DNA of 24,500 bases from an uncultured Demequina sp. (GCA_937925595.1 CALALQ010000331.1:1-24500), one strand, 5' to 3'; counted from the first letter of the stretch, positions 8,305 to 18,079 are shown. The notes: generated by a model not told the origin, from the letters alone. A program made the numbers and translations.

Positions 8305-8322
8305 TCTCGCTACTTAGCGAGA
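8305..8322. promoter_or_regulatory. 18-bp palindrome in the cydA leader (possible operator or 5'-UTR hairpin)
   Basis: Two perfect 8-bp arms, TCTCGCTA and TAGCGAGA, are separated by 2 nt and placed 17-34 nt upstream of the cydA ATG. The palindrome directly abuts the putative SD (AAAGG) and overlaps the end of the putative -10. It could be a repressor operator or an RNA hairpin masking ribosome access. It matches neither the Rex (TTGTGAA..TTCACAA) nor the Crp (TGTGA..TCACA) pattern. Confidence 0.5.
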
Positions 8323-8327
8323 CCTTA
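8322..8327 (-). promoter_or_regulatory. Putative -10 element of the cyd operon (TAAGGT)
   Basis: TAAGGT on the minus strand fits TANNNT. With this -10 the transcript would begin near 8315, which places the centre of the DosR-like box (8358.5) roughly 43 bp upstream. That is a classic position for an activator overlapping the -35. No good independent -35 is seen, which fits activator dependence. Confidence 0.35.
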
Positions 8328-8348
8328 CTTAGTCCGTGGTCAGACGCC

Positions 8349-8368
8349 CCCGGGACTAAGGTCCCGGG
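8349..8368. promoter_or_regulatory. DosR-box-like inverted repeat upstream of cydA
   Basis: CCCGGGACTAAGGTCCCGGG has perfect 8-bp arms around a 4-bp centre. Against the published DosR consensus TTSGGGACTWWAGTCCCSAA it matches 15 of 20 positions, including both GGGAC/GTCCC cores. The five misses are the two outer bases at each end and one central A. It lies 61-80 nt upstream of the cydA ATG. A DosR-like regulator with the same DNA-contact residues is encoded at 330-950, so I infer it is that regulator's operator. Confidence 0.65.
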
Positions 8369-8389
8369 AGGCTCCCTCCCCCAACCCAG

Positions 8390-8445
8390 GTTGCGGTATC
8401 TGAGTGTCGCGAAATGGCCATTTCGCGACACTCAAGTACCGCAAC
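8390..8445. repeat. 56-bp long inverted repeat between cydA and rne
   Basis: The repeat is centred at 8417/8418. An inner 32-bp perfect palindrome (8402-8433) has arms GAGTGTCGCGAAATGG and its exact complement with no spacer. Outer arms GTTGCGGTA (8390-8398) and TACCGCAAC (8437-8445) are also perfect. Only two positions mismatch between inner and outer parts. It contains two TCGCGA sites. It has no T-run, so it is not a typical intrinsic terminator. It could be a dispersed REP/MITE-like palindrome or a protein-binding site insulating the divergent cydA and rne promoters. No second copy was seen in the window. Confidence 0.9.
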
Positions 8446-8776
8446 GACGGGGGCGGGGCGTGTCGCGGGCGCCCGGCCCCGCGCCTAATCCCACTCCTCC
8501 TACTGGGGTTATTGGGGTGCCTGTGCCACAATGAGCACAGGTCAGTGCCCAGCCACACCGGGCACCAACCGCGCGACTTTGCAGCGAAGGTATAGCTGCC
8601 AGTCCCGTCAGGATCCCGCTGGGCCGCAGCCCTTGAGCGGAGACATCGGGGATAGGCGCTTAATGCCACTGCCGCAGTCAGCCGCGACCTGCAGACTTGC
8701 GTGGCGGGATGTTCCCGACACGAACGACCTTATGGTCCGCGTTCAGTGTGGTGGACGCCGATCTTGGAGTACCCGC
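8446..8776. other. Long gene-free leader upstream of rne
   Basis: About 330 nt lie between the long palindrome and the chosen rne start. The rne frame is open from 8531, but the predicted peptide there resembles no family segment, and a better start with an SD lies at 8777. I see a 7-bp hairpin (8520-8541, arms CCTGTGC/GCACAGG) and a short palindrome CGGGATGTTCCCG (8705-8717). No confident promoter could be placed. By analogy with E. coli rne the leader may be a regulatory 5'UTR, but this is inference. Confidence 0.4.
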
Positions 8777-11089
<2,313 letters not shown>

Positions 11090-11091
11090 CG

Positions 11092-11562
11092 ATGGGGGAG
11101 TTGCGCTTCGTTGCGACTGCCACGCGCAAGGTCACGGCGCCTCGTGAGGCGATCTTGGGGTTCGAGCTCGATCCGCTCAACGCGTCCCGGGTCGAGCCCC
11201 GCATTCGCGTCGCCAACATCGAGACTGGTCCCGATGGCCGGCCCAAGGCGTGGAAGCTCGAGCAGCGCGTCGCCAAGGTGTTCCGCTTAACGGCGCGAGC
11301 GCTGGTCATGTCGATCGATCCGGTGATCCTCGAGGTGCGCAACAACACCCAGGTGCAGATCTCCACCAGCACCGTCTCGTCCGAACCCGATGCGGACGGA
11401 CGATTCACCCTCACGTATACGGTCGAGGCGATACCCAAAAAGGGCTGGCTGCTGCGCCTCAACCGCGATCGCATCCAGGCTGAGGTGGACCGCGACATCA
11501 ACCGGCAGATCGACGCCGCCGTGGCGATCCTCGAGGCCGACGCCCGCACAGCCGCTGCCTGA
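11092..11562 (+). CDS. Hypothetical protein following rne, possibly SRPBCC-like
   Basis: A 156-residue protein I do not recognise. It starts 2 nt after the rne stop, so it is almost certainly co-transcribed and coupled. It is soluble, with no signal peptide or membrane helix. The N-terminus (FVATATRKVTAPREAILGF) alternates like a beta strand followed by a helix. The middle is strand-rich (VQISTSTVS, FTLTYTVEAIP). The end is a long charged helix (about 125-152). This order resembles the SRPBCC/START helix-grip fold, but I cannot show it from motifs. The function is unknown. Position suggests a role linked to RNase E or ribosome production. Confidence 0.75.
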   Translation: MGELRFVATATRKVTAPREAILGFELDPLNASRVEPRIRVANIETGPDGRPKAWKLEQRVAKVFRLTARALVMSIDPVILEVRNNTQVQISTSTVSSEPDADGRFTLTYTVEAIPKKGWLLRLNRDRIQAEVDRDINRQIDAAVAILEADARTAAA

Positions 11563-11589
11563 CGTGCTCACACATGCGGGGTCTCCGGC

Positions 11590-11639
11590 CTGAGGGCCCT
11601 TTAGACGTGTACCTTTGGCCGCGCATGCAGGGCCCTGAG
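11590..11639 (+). other. Imperfect inverted repeat in the rplU upstream region
   Basis: The arms CTGAGGGCCCT (11590-11600) and AGGGCCCTGAG (11629-11639) pair at 10 of 11 positions around a 28-nt loop. It lies just after the 156-aa gene and before the rplU promoter. It might end the rne transcript or be part of a leader structure, but there is no T-run, so its role is open. Confidence 0.35.
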
Positions 11640-11678
11640 CCGCACCGCCCTGCACCAGGGGACTGCCCGGCACGCCGT

Positions 11679-11708
11679 TTGACCGGACCCCCGTGGAACG
11701 GGTACATT
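11679..11708 (+). promoter_or_regulatory. Promoter of rplU-rpmA
   Basis: A -35 TTGACC (11679-11684) and a -10 TACATT (11703-11708) are separated by 18 bp. This is the best sigma-70-type promoter in the window. It leaves a leader of about 80 nt before the rplU ATG, long enough for ribosomal-protein autoregulation, though I recognise no specific motif in it. Confidence 0.6.
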
Positions 11709-11795
11709 TGTACGTCGGCGCGCGAGCGCCTCAACTTCTGTCTGCGCCTTATCCGGCTGCGGCAGAACCCCATCTGGACGTAAGAGGAACGCATC

Positions 11796-12104
11796 ATGGT
11801 GTACGCGATTGTCAAGGCCGGTGGCCGACAGGAGAAGGTGTCCGTTGGCGACATCGTCGTGGTCGACCGCCTCAAGGCGGAGGCTGGGTCCTCCGTGCAG
11901 CTGCCCGCGCTGCTGCTCGTTGACGGCGACAACGTGACGTCGGACGCGAAGGCTCTCGCCAAGGTCACCGTGACCGCTGAGGTCATCCGTGACGAGCGCG
12001 GACCCAAGATCGACATCCTCAAGTACAAGAACAAGACCGGCTACCGCAAGCGCATCGGACACCGTCAGGACCTGACGCGTCTCAAGGTCACTGGCATTAA
12101 GTAA
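11796..12104 (+). CDS. rplU: 50S ribosomal protein L21
   Basis: A 102-residue protein of standard L21 length that binds 23S rRNA in the large subunit. It begins [24 protein letters not shown] and ends in the conserved basic segment [17 protein letters not shown] strong SD (AAGAGGAA) precedes the ATG. It is followed after 15 nt by rpmA, the usual bacterial pair. Confidence 0.98.
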   Translation: MVYAIVKAGGRQEKVSVGDIVVVDRLKAEAGSSVQLPALLLVDGDNVTSDAKALAKVTVTAEVIRDERGPKIDILKYKNKTGYRKRIGHRQDLTRLKVTGIK

Positions 12105-12119
12105 GGCGAGGAACAACTC

Positions 12120-12377
12120 ATGGCACACAAGAAGGGCGCTAGCTCCTCCCGCAACGGCCGCGACTCGAACCCCCAGTACCTGGGCGTGAAGCGCTTCGGC
12201 GGTCAGACCGTCAACGCCGGCGAGATCATCGTCCGCCAGCGCGGCACCCACTTCCACCCGGGCGAGAACGTCGGCCGTGGCAAGGACGACACCCTGTTCG
12301 CCCTCGCCGCTGGTTCCGTTCAGTTCGGTCAGCGTCGTGGCCGCAAGGTCGTCGACATCGTGGTCGCCGAGGCGTAA
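12120..12377 (+). CDS. rpmA: 50S ribosomal protein L27
   Basis: An 85-residue protein. The N-terminal [16 protein letters not shown] tail, which reaches towards the peptidyl-transferase centre, is followed by the family core [10 protein letters not shown] and [13 protein letters not shown]. There is no cleavable N-terminal extension of the Firmicutes type. The SD GAGGAA (12108-12113) is well placed. In most actinobacteria obg follows directly. Here a terminator and the van genes intervene. Confidence 0.98.
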   Translation: MAHKKGASSSRNGRDSNPQYLGVKRFGGQTVNAGEIIVRQRGTHFHPGENVGRGKDDTLFALAAGSVQFGQRRGRKVVDIVVAEA

Positions 12378-12394
12378 CCACCAAGACTTTCGCT

Positions 12395-12432
12395 CAGGGG
12401 CATCACCGCAAGGTGGTGCCCCTGTTGCTTTC
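12395..12432. terminator. Intrinsic terminator after rpmA, possibly bidirectional
   Basis: A 13-bp stem with one G-U pair closes on a GCAA loop: arms CAGGGGCATCACC and GGTGGTGCCCCTG, followed by TTGCTTT. It stands between the convergent rpmA and vanB genes and ends 12 bp before the vanB stop codon, so it may also stop the van transcript. Confidence 0.8.
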
Positions 12433-12444
12433 CCCGGGGCACGG

Positions 12445-13437
12445 TTACGTGACCTCGATGATCACCTTCGCCTGCCCGACGCTGTGGCCGGGTTCTCCCG
12501 TCACTCGCGACACGCAGCAGCACATCTTGGTGTTGGGCGACTTCTGCCGTTCGGAGTAGAAGACGTCGCGGTGGTCCACGGTGCCCTCGAGGCCAAGGAT
12601 CTTCACCTCGCACAGTCCGCATTCGCCGCGGCGGCAGTCATACATCATGTCGACCCCGGCATTCTCGAGTGCCTCAAGCATCGACTCTCCCTCGCCCACG
12701 GTGACGGTGACGCCAAGGCGGGGGATGGTGACCTCGAAGGGCGTGGGCTCGAACCAGCCGGAGTTGCCGAAGGTCTCGTAGCGCAGCGCCGTGATGTCGC
12801 GCCCTTCGCGCTCCCACGTGCGGCGGATCTCCTCCATGAGGCGGATGGGTCCGCACATGTACAGCTCGGCGTTGGCGGGGACGGTGGCAACGAGCTGGGC
12901 CACGCTCATGCGACCGTGCTCGCTCGTGACGTGGGAGATGAGCCGGTCGCCATGCCGCTCCTCAAGCTGGGGCAGGTAGGCCATCCGGTCTCGAGTAGCG
13001 CCCACGTAGTGGAGCACATAGTCGGCGCCCAGCCGCTTGAGCGTCGACGCCATGCCGCGGATCGCGGTGATGCCCACGCCACCTGCTACAAGCACGTAGG
13101 ACGGCGCTCCCACACGCAGCGGGAAGTCCTGCAGCGGCTGGGTGATCCGCAGCGCGTCGCCAGGAGAGAGCGACCTCATGAACGCGGAGCCCCCACGAGA
13201 CGCATGCGGCTTCGACACGCTCACCGCGAGCCGGTCACCACTCGGCGACGCTCCGGCGATCGAGTACGACCTCTCATCGGTGCGGCCGTCGGACAGCGTC
13301 ACGAGTACGTCGAGGTGCTCGCCGGGCCGCGCGGGCTGCGGGTGCTCCGGCGCAACGACAATCCTCTTCACGCCCTCGGCCACGTCGAAGCACTCGACCA
13401 CCGTGGCGTTTTGCCAACGGGCCTGCTTGTCCGTCAC
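12445..13437 (-). CDS. vanB: Vanillate O-demethylase reductase (phthalate-dioxygenase-reductase family)
   Basis: A 330-residue electron-transfer flavoprotein that passes electrons from NAD(P)H to the Rieske oxygenase. The domain order is a flavin-binding barrel with RSYSIAG (56-62), an NAD-binding domain with GGVGITAIRGM (119-129) and the CGP motif (195-197), and a C-terminal plant-type [2Fe-2S] ferredoxin domain. The ferredoxin cysteines are C268, C273, C276 and C306, the last in an unusual Cys triplet. This order is typical of VanB and phthalate dioxygenase reductase. The start is GTG, overlapping the vanA stop as GTGA (13434-13437), so the two are coupled. No vanK transporter gene follows; the terminator comes next. 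The substrate is inferred from the partner oxygenase and the regulator. Confidence 0.88.
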   Translation of the reverse strand: MTDKQARWQNATVVECFDVAEGVKRIVVAPEHPQPARPGEHLDVLVTLSDGRTDERSYSIAGASPSGDRLAVSVSKPHASRGGSAFMRSLSPGDALRITQPLQDFPLRVGAPSYVLVAGGVGITAIRGMASTLKRLGADYVLHYVGATRDRMAYLPQLEERHGDRLISHVTSEHGRMSVAQLVATVPANAELYMCGPIRLMEEIRRTWEREGRDITALRYETFGNSGWFEPTPFEVTIPRLGVTVTVGEGESMLEALENAGVDMMYDCRRGECGLCEVKILGLEGTVDHRDVFYSERQKSPNTKMCCCVSRVTGEPGHSVGQAKVIIEVT

Positions 13438-14549
13438 GACGCGGGCTTGCCAGTCGCTGGCGAGGCGGCGCCACGACCCTCAGCGGCGAGCGCGCGCTCG
13501 AGGATGCGCCGCACCCACATGCCACCGGCGTCGATGTTGAGGCTGTAGAACTCGTAGTCGGGGTTGGCGTCGATCGCCTCCTGCTGCGCCTTGAGCATCA
13601 CCTCATCCTCGCCAAAGACGCCGTGCACGCCGTTGCGCAGCTGTGTGGTGATGAGCTGCGAGTCAAGGCGGTAGTTGCGCATGAAGGCCCAGTAGTAGTG
13701 GCAGCTGCGGTCGCGTTCGGGGCTGATGGTGTTCATGACGTAGCCGTTCACGCCCTGCGAGCGGTCGCCCTCGGGAGCGCCAGTGCCGGCCTTTGCCACG
13801 CCCACATCGATGCAGATCGTGGACGGGTAGTAGTAGTGGATGATCTGCCAGCGGTCCACCTTGCCCTCAAAGCCGGGGAACTTGTCGCGCATGTTCTTGA
13901 GCCAGAACGGCGGCGGGTTGATGTTCTTCATCCAGCGAGTGACCGTCACGGACTTCTCGTCGTGCGTCACGTTGAACTCGGACTGTGACAGCTCCTCCTG
14001 ACCAATAGAAGAGGAGTGCACGAACTCCTCGTGCGTCAGGTCCATGAGGTTGTCGAGTACCAGCTGGTAGTTGCACGGCGCGTAGATGGTCTCGCCGTCG
14101 CCGGCCCATTCGTCGGAGGACATCTGGTGCATGTCAGGGATGTCGTCGGGGTTCGCGAGAGTCGGCTCGCCAAGCCACACCCACACGTAGCGGTACCGGT
14201 CGACCACGGGGAAGGACGCCACCGTGGCGGAGGGGTTGATGGTCTCCTGCGCGGGCATGCCGGTGCAGCGTCCCGCTGAGTTGTAGCGCAGTCCGTGATA
14301 CGGGCACTGGATCTCCTCGTTGCCGATGAGCTTGCCCTGCGACAGGGGAGCGAGCCGGTGCCAGCAGGCGTCGGCGAGGGCGACGGGCCGGCCGTCGCCC
14401 GTGCGGTACAGCGCGAGCGGCCTTCCTGCCACGGTGCGCGCAAGGATTCCCTTTGCCGTCACCTCGTAGTCCCACGCCGCCACGTACCAGGCGTTCATGG
14501 GGTAGGTGAGCAGCTTCGCGGTGTGAGTCGACGACGCCTCGACCGTCAT
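13434..14549 (-). CDS. vanA: Vanillate O-demethylase oxygenase subunit (Rieske non-heme iron oxygenase)
   Basis: A 371-residue oxygenase alpha subunit. With VanB it demethylates vanillate to protocatechuate and formaldehyde, a step in lignin-aromatic breakdown. The N-terminus YPMNAWYVAAWDYEV is characteristic of vanillate monooxygenases. The Rieske [2Fe-2S] ligands are C62 and H64 (CWHR) and C82 and H85 (CPYH). The mononuclear iron site has bridging D170 (NLMDLTHEEFVH), H173 and H178, with D315 as the likely third ligand. An AAAGGAG SD lies 6 nt before the ATG. It is divergent from the PadR gene, with a VanR-like operator between them. Closely related enzymes demethylate other methoxybenzoates, so the exact substrate is not proven. 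Confidence 0.87.
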   Translation of the reverse strand: MTVEASSTHTAKLLTYPMNAWYVAAWDYEVTAKGILARTVAGRPLALYRTGDGRPVALADACWHRLAPLSQGKLIGNEEIQCPYHGLRYNSAGRCTGMPAQETINPSATVASFPVVDRYRYVWVWLGEPTLANPDDIPDMHQMSSDEWAGDGETIYAPCNYQLVLDNLMDLTHEEFVHSSSIGQEELSQSEFNVTHDEKSVTVTRWMKNINPPPFWLKNMRDKFPGFEGKVDRWQIIHYYYPSTICIDVGVAKAGTGAPEGDRSQGVNGYVMNTISPERDRSCHYYWAFMRNYRLDSQLITTQLRNGVHGVFGEDEVMLKAQQEAIDANPDYEFYSLNIDAGGMWVRRILERALAAEGRGAASPATGKPAS

Positions 14550-14574
14550 GGTGCACTCCTTTGTGTCCGACGGA

Positions 14575-14598
14575 AACTAACTATCTACATAGTTATTG
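14575..14598. promoter_or_regulatory. VanR-type operator in the vanA/padR divergent region
   Basis: The 24-bp site has arms AACTAACTAT and ATAGTTATTG around a 4-nt centre; the inner 7 bp (TAACTAT/ATAGTTA) are perfectly inverted. From memory, the Corynebacterium glutamicum VanR operator is AACTAACTAA-N4-TTAGGTATTT. The left arm here matches 9 of 10 and the 10-4-10 layout is the same. It lies 26-49 nt upstream of the vanA ATG, downstream of the predicted -10, where a bound repressor would block transcription. It is AT-rich against a GC-rich background. Confidence 0.72.
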
Positions 14599-14604
14599 CC
14601 CCCG

Positions 14605-14633
14605 ACGATACCCCCGCGCGATACCCTTGCCAA
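14605..14633 (-). promoter_or_regulatory. Putative vanAB promoter
   Basis: On the minus strand, -35 TTGGCA (14633-14628) and -10 TATCGT (14610-14605) are 17 bp apart. The expected transcription start falls just before the VanR-like operator, consistent with repression by road-block. The -35 matches 5 of 6 and the -10 matches 4 of 6 consensus positions. Confidence 0.5.
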
Positions 14634-14687
14634 GGACGCGCGCCCACCCAGGCCGCAGCCACCACTCACACCCACACAGAGGACGCC

Positions 14688-15278
14688 ATGAGCCTGCGCT
14701 ACGCACTGCTCGCCCTGATTTCGGGCGGGCCGCTCACTGGCTACGACGCGGTCAAGCACTTCCGATCCTCTGTGGGGCACCTGTGGCACGCCCCGGACTC
14801 ACAGATCTACCCCGAGCTGCGCCGCATGGAGGCCGACGGACTGCTCGAGGCCACAGAAATTCCCTGGGGCTCCGGCACCGCCACCAAGACCCAGTACTCA
14901 CTGACCGACGCTGGGAAGACCGCCCTCGAAACGTGGCAGCGATCTCCCATCACCTACGCACCTGAGCGGGACACGGCCCATCTGGTAGCCGCCTATTTCG
15001 AGTGGGGTGACCCAGCGTCGGCCAGGGAGCGCCTCCGTGACCACATCGCGTTCTTTGAGGGCGCCAAGGCGACGGCAGAGCGTCAAGCCCAGGAGATCCG
15101 CGACCGCACCAGCGCAACCTTGCAGCGTCGGCTGGAAAGGACGCATCCCCAGGACTGGGAACGAATCGCCGCCTTCAAGGCGTTTGCGTACGAGGGCAAG
15201 ATCGCTCGCGCGGAGGCGGAAATCGCCTGGGCGAAGGCCGGACTCGAGCTCCTCGACTCTCTCGACAACCAGGCCTAG
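14688..15278 (+). CDS. vanR: PadR-family transcriptional regulator, VanR-like repressor
   Basis: A 196-residue regulator. The N-terminal winged helix (about 1-85) begins MSLRYALLALISGGPLTGYDAVKHF, the PadR hallmark, and includes YPELRRMEADGLLE. The C-terminal helical part (about 95-190, long charged helices) is the dimerisation region of the larger PadR subclass. I chose ATG 14688 because the PadR domain begins there and AGAGGA lies 4 nt upstream; the longer open frame to 14295 runs antisense to vanA. It is divergent from vanAB with a VanR-like operator between, so I infer it represses vanAB until vanillate binds, as PadR-type VanR does in C. glutamicum. The effector cannot be read from sequence. 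Confidence 0.88.
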   Translation: MSLRYALLALISGGPLTGYDAVKHFRSSVGHLWHAPDSQIYPELRRMEADGLLEATEIPWGSGTATKTQYSLTDAGKTALETWQRSPITYAPERDTAHLVAAYFEWGDPASARERLRDHIAFFEGAKATAERQAQEIRDRTSATLQRRLERTHPQDWERIAAFKAFAYEGKIARAEAEIAWAKAGLELLDSLDNQA

Positions 15279-15338
15279 CGCCGCCCACCCACTCTTTCCA
15301 GCGCCCTCAGCCGGGCACAATAGGCCCAGGAGGCTCCC

Positions 15339-16880
15339 ATGGCATCGTTCGTTGACCGCGTTGTCCTGCACGTCACGGCAGGCAACGGTGGGCACGGCGT
15401 TGCCTCCGTGCACCGCGAGAAGTTCAAGCCCCTTGGTGGGCCCGACGGCGGCAACGGCGGGCGCGGCGGTTCCGTCATCCTGCGCGTGAGTTCGCAGATG
15501 ACGACGCTGCTGGACTACCACCACGCGCCGCACCGCACCGCGCCGAACGGCGCGCAGGGTGCCGGCGACATGCGCCATGGTGCGAACGCTCAGGACCTGG
15601 TTCTTGATGTGCCTAACGGCACCGTCGTGAAGTCTCGCGAGGGAGAGCTGCTTGCCGACCTCGTGGGCGAGGGCGCGGAATACGTGGTCGCGCAGGGCGG
15701 CCGTGGGGGACTGGGCAACGCCGCGCTCGCGAGCACCAAGCGCAAGGCACCCGGCTTCGCCCTGCTGGGCGAACCGGGCGAAGAGGCGACGGTGGTCCTC
15801 GAGCTCAAGTCCATCGCCGACGTCGCGCTCGTGGGCTACCCCAGCGCCGGCAAGTCCTCGATCATCGCGGCGATGTCCAAGGTGCGCCCCAAGATTGCTG
15901 ACTACCCGTTCACGACTCTTGTGCCCAACCTCGGCGTTGTCGAAGCCGGCGGAACGCGGTTCACGATCGCGGACGTGCCCGGCCTCATCGAGGGCGCCTC
16001 GGAGGGCAAGGGCCTTGGCCACGACTTCCTCCGCCACATCGAGCGCTGCTCGGTGATCGCGCACGTGCTCGACACCGCGACGCTCGAGAGCGACCGCGAC
16101 CCCATCCGCGACCTCGACGTCATCTCCAATGAGCTGCGCGCGTACTCGGGCGACGAGGCGATCAGCGGTGTGCCCCTTGCCGAGCGCCCGCAGATCATCA
16201 TCCTCAACAAGATCGACATCCCCGACGGGCGCGACCTCGCCGCAATTGTGCGTCCCGAGCTCGAGAAGCTTGGCATGCCCATCTTCGAGGTGAGTGCCGT
16301 GTCGCACGAGGGGTTGTCGGCCCTGGGATACGCCCTTGCGCGAATCGTGGACGAGGAGCGCGCCAAGGCACCTGAGATCGAGGCGGCTCCCATCGTCATC
16401 CGGCCCAAGGCCGTGGACGAGTCCGGCTTCACCGTCACGCATGTGCGCGACGGCGCGGAGGACTACTTCCAGGTGCGCGGCACCAAGGTGGAGCGCTGGG
16501 TCAAGCAGACCAACTTCGCCAATGACGAGGCAGTGGGCTACCTCGCGGACAAGCTCGCGCGCGCGGGCGTCGAGGACGCGCTGTTCAAGGCGGGAGCCGT
16601 CCCCGGCTCCGAGGTGGTCATCGGCCCTCGCGAAGGCGGCATCGTGTTCGACTGGGAGCCCACCATGATGGCGGGCGCGGAACTGCTCGGCGCTCGCGGC
16701 TCGGACATCCGCATCGAGCAGCACGAGCGCCACGAGCGCGCCACGCGTGCCGAGAAGCGTGAGGCGCTCAAGGAGCGCTACGAGGGCAGGGCAGCGGCGC
16801 GCCGTGAACTTGAGGATGAGCGCAGTGCGGGACACTGGATCGACCCCGCACTCGATGATCAGGATCTGGAGGACGAGTGA
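15339..16880 (+). CDS. obg: GTPase ObgE/CgtA
   Basis: A 513-residue essential GTPase of 50S ribosome assembly and stress/growth control. The Gly-rich Obg fold (about 2-158) contains repeated GG motifs. The G domain has P-loop GYPSAGKSS (166-174), G3 DVPG (212-215) and G4 NKID. The C-terminal OCT domain (about 350-430) is of the long actinobacterial form, with a charged tail rich in Glu and Arg. The SD AGGAGG lies 5 nt before the ATG. The stop TGA overlaps the proB GTG as GTGA. No terminator separates it from the upstream padR gene, so some read-through from padR is possible. Confidence 0.97.
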   Translation: MASFVDRVVLHVTAGNGGHGVASVHREKFKPLGGPDGGNGGRGGSVILRVSSQMTTLLDYHHAPHRTAPNGAQGAGDMRHGANAQDLVLDVPNGTVVKSREGELLADLVGEGAEYVVAQGGRGGLGNAALASTKRKAPGFALLGEPGEEATVVLELKSIADVALVGYPSAGKSSIIAAMSKVRPKIADYPFTTLVPNLGVVEAGGTRFTIADVPGLIEGASEGKGLGHDFLRHIERCSVIAHVLDTATLESDRDPIRDLDVISNELRAYSGDEAISGVPLAERPQIIILNKIDIPDGRDLAAIVRPELEKLGMPIFEVSAVSHEGLSALGYALARIVDEERAKAPEIEAAPIVIRPKAVDESGFTVTHVRDGAEDYFQVRGTKVERWVKQTNFANDEAVGYLADKLARAGVEDALFKAGAVPGSEVVIGPREGGIVFDWEPTMMAGAELLGARGSDIRIEQHERHERATRAEKREALKERYEGRAAARRELEDERSAGHWIDPALDDQDLEDE

Positions 16881-17995
16881 GCGACTCGCGCGCCGCAATC
16901 GCGACTGCCCATCGCCTCGTCGTCAAGGTCGGCTCCTCCTCGCTGACTGGTGCCGACGGTCACCTTGACGAGGCCCGCCTCGCGCTCATCGCCGACGCTG
17001 TGGCGTCGGCGCGGCTCGCAGGTCGCGAGGTGGTGCTGGTCACCTCAGGTTCCATCGCGGCAGGTATCGGCCCCCTGGGTCTCCCCGCGCGGCCGCGAGA
17101 GCTCGAGATGCAGCAGGCCGCAGCGTCGGTGGGTCAGGGAAAGCTCATTGCCGCGTACTCGACCGCTTTCAGCCGCCACGGCCTCACGGTGGGCCAGGTG
17201 CTGCTCACTGCTGACGACATGGTGCGCCGCACGCACTACGGCAACGCTCAGCGCGCGCTGAACCGGCTGCTCGACCTCGGCATTGTGCCGATCGTCAACG
17301 AGAACGACACCGTCGCGACGGACGAGATTCGCTTTGGCGACAACGACCGCCTCGCGGCGCTGGTCGCGACCGTGGTGCATGCCGATGCCCTGGTGCTGCT
17401 CACCGACGTCGACGGCCTCTATACCGCTGCCCCCGACACTCCTGGTGCTCGCCGCCTCGAGGTGGTGCGCGGCCAGGAGGACCTCGCGGGGATCGACGTC
17501 TCGCGTCACGGCTCCGCTGTGGGCACGGGCGGCATGATCACCAAGCTTGAGGCCGCGTCCATCGCGACGTCCTCTGGAATGCCGGTGCTGCTCGCTGGCG
17601 CTGCGAGTGCCGCAGAAGCGATCGCTGGCGCTGACGTGGGCACGCTCTTCGCGCCCACCGGCAAGCGCTCCGGCACTCGCCTCACGTGGCTCAAGCACGC
17701 CGCGAAGACTCACGGCCAACTGATCCTCGACGCGGGTGCCGCAAAGGCCGTTGCTGGCCGACGCGCGTCGCTCCTTGCCGCCGGCGTCACCGCCGTGCGC
17801 GGGGAGTTTGAGGCGGGCGACGCGATCGAGCTCGTGGGCCCCGACGGCGCGCTGGTCGCCCGCGGACTCGCGGCCTTCCCCGCGCACGAGATCCCCGCGA
17901 TGCTGGGCCTGTCCACCAAGCAGCTCAAGGCGTCGCTGGGCGAGCACTTCGCGCGCCCCTTGGTGCACATCGACGACCTCATCGTCGTCGCCTAG
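16877..17995 (+). CDS. proB: Glutamate 5-kinase
   Basis: A 372-residue enzyme for the first step of proline synthesis: ATP-dependent phosphorylation of glutamate to gamma-glutamyl phosphate. The amino-acid-kinase domain (about 8-255) has the ATP/phosphate loop [11 protein letters not shown], the glutamate-binding [16 protein letters not shown] and [14 protein letters not shown] domain (about 275-365) follows, as in the full-length enzyme. It starts at GTG 16877 within the obg stop, with TGGAGG just upstream, and is therefore coupled to obg. Confidence 0.97.
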   Translation: MSDSRAAIATAHRLVVKVGSSSLTGADGHLDEARLALIADAVASARLAGREVVLVTSGSIAAGIGPLGLPARPRELEMQQAAASVGQGKLIAAYSTAFSRHGLTVGQVLLTADDMVRRTHYGNAQRALNRLLDLGIVPIVNENDTVATDEIRFGDNDRLAALVATVVHADALVLLTDVDGLYTAAPDTPGARRLEVVRGQEDLAGIDVSRHGSAVGTGGMITKLEAASIATSSGMPVLLAGAASAAEAIAGADVGTLFAPTGKRSGTRLTWLKHAAKTHGQLILDAGAAKAVAGRRASLLAAGVTAVRGEFEAGDAIELVGPDGALVARGLAAFPAHEIPAMLGLSTKQLKASLGEHFARPLVHIDDLIVVA

Positions 17996-18031
17996 AGTGA
18001 GCAGCGTCCGGCGCACAGGGACGCAGGCCGT

Positions 18032-18062
18032 GGTGCGCAGGCCTGGTTGCCGTGCGCGCACC
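18032..18062 (+). other. Stem-loop between proB and proA
   Basis: The inverted arms GGTGCGC (18032-18038) and GCGCACC (18056-18062) lie in the 84-bp proB-proA gap just before the -10-like TAGACT. There is no T-run. It may weaken read-through or simply reflect GC-rich sequence. Confidence 0.3.
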
Positions 18063-18066
18063 GGCC

Positions 18067-18072
18067 TAGACT
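18067..18072 (+). promoter_or_regulatory. -10-like TAGACT, probable leaderless promoter of proA
   Basis: TAGACT ends 7 nt before the proA ATG and there is no Shine-Dalgarno sequence in front of that ATG. This is the standard layout of leaderless actinobacterial genes. The only -35 candidates (TGGTTG at 17 bp, TTGCCG at 14 bp) are weak. Confidence 0.45.
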
Positions 18073-18079
18073 GTCCCGC

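Noticed and set aside
8289..8400. Rex or Crp operator in front of cydA
   Set aside because: I looked for TTGTGAA..TTCACAA and TGTGA..TCACA patterns, as known for other actinobacterial cyd genes, and found neither.
8440..8485. G-quadruplex in the G-rich stretch after the long palindrome
   Set aside because: Fewer than four well-spaced G-runs on one strand.
8531..8776. Upstream extension of the rne frame
   Set aside because: No SD at its ATG, atypical composition (Cys, Trp, mixed), and GTG 8777 has a good SD. Treated as leader.
14295..14687. Upstream extension of the PadR frame
   Set aside because: It runs antisense to vanA and over the vanA promoter/operator. The PadR domain begins at 14688.
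14898..16898. Long minus-strand open frame (666 codons) across obg
   Set aside because: It is antisense to a certain obg gene and is open only because of the strong GC bias. The translation shows no family motif.
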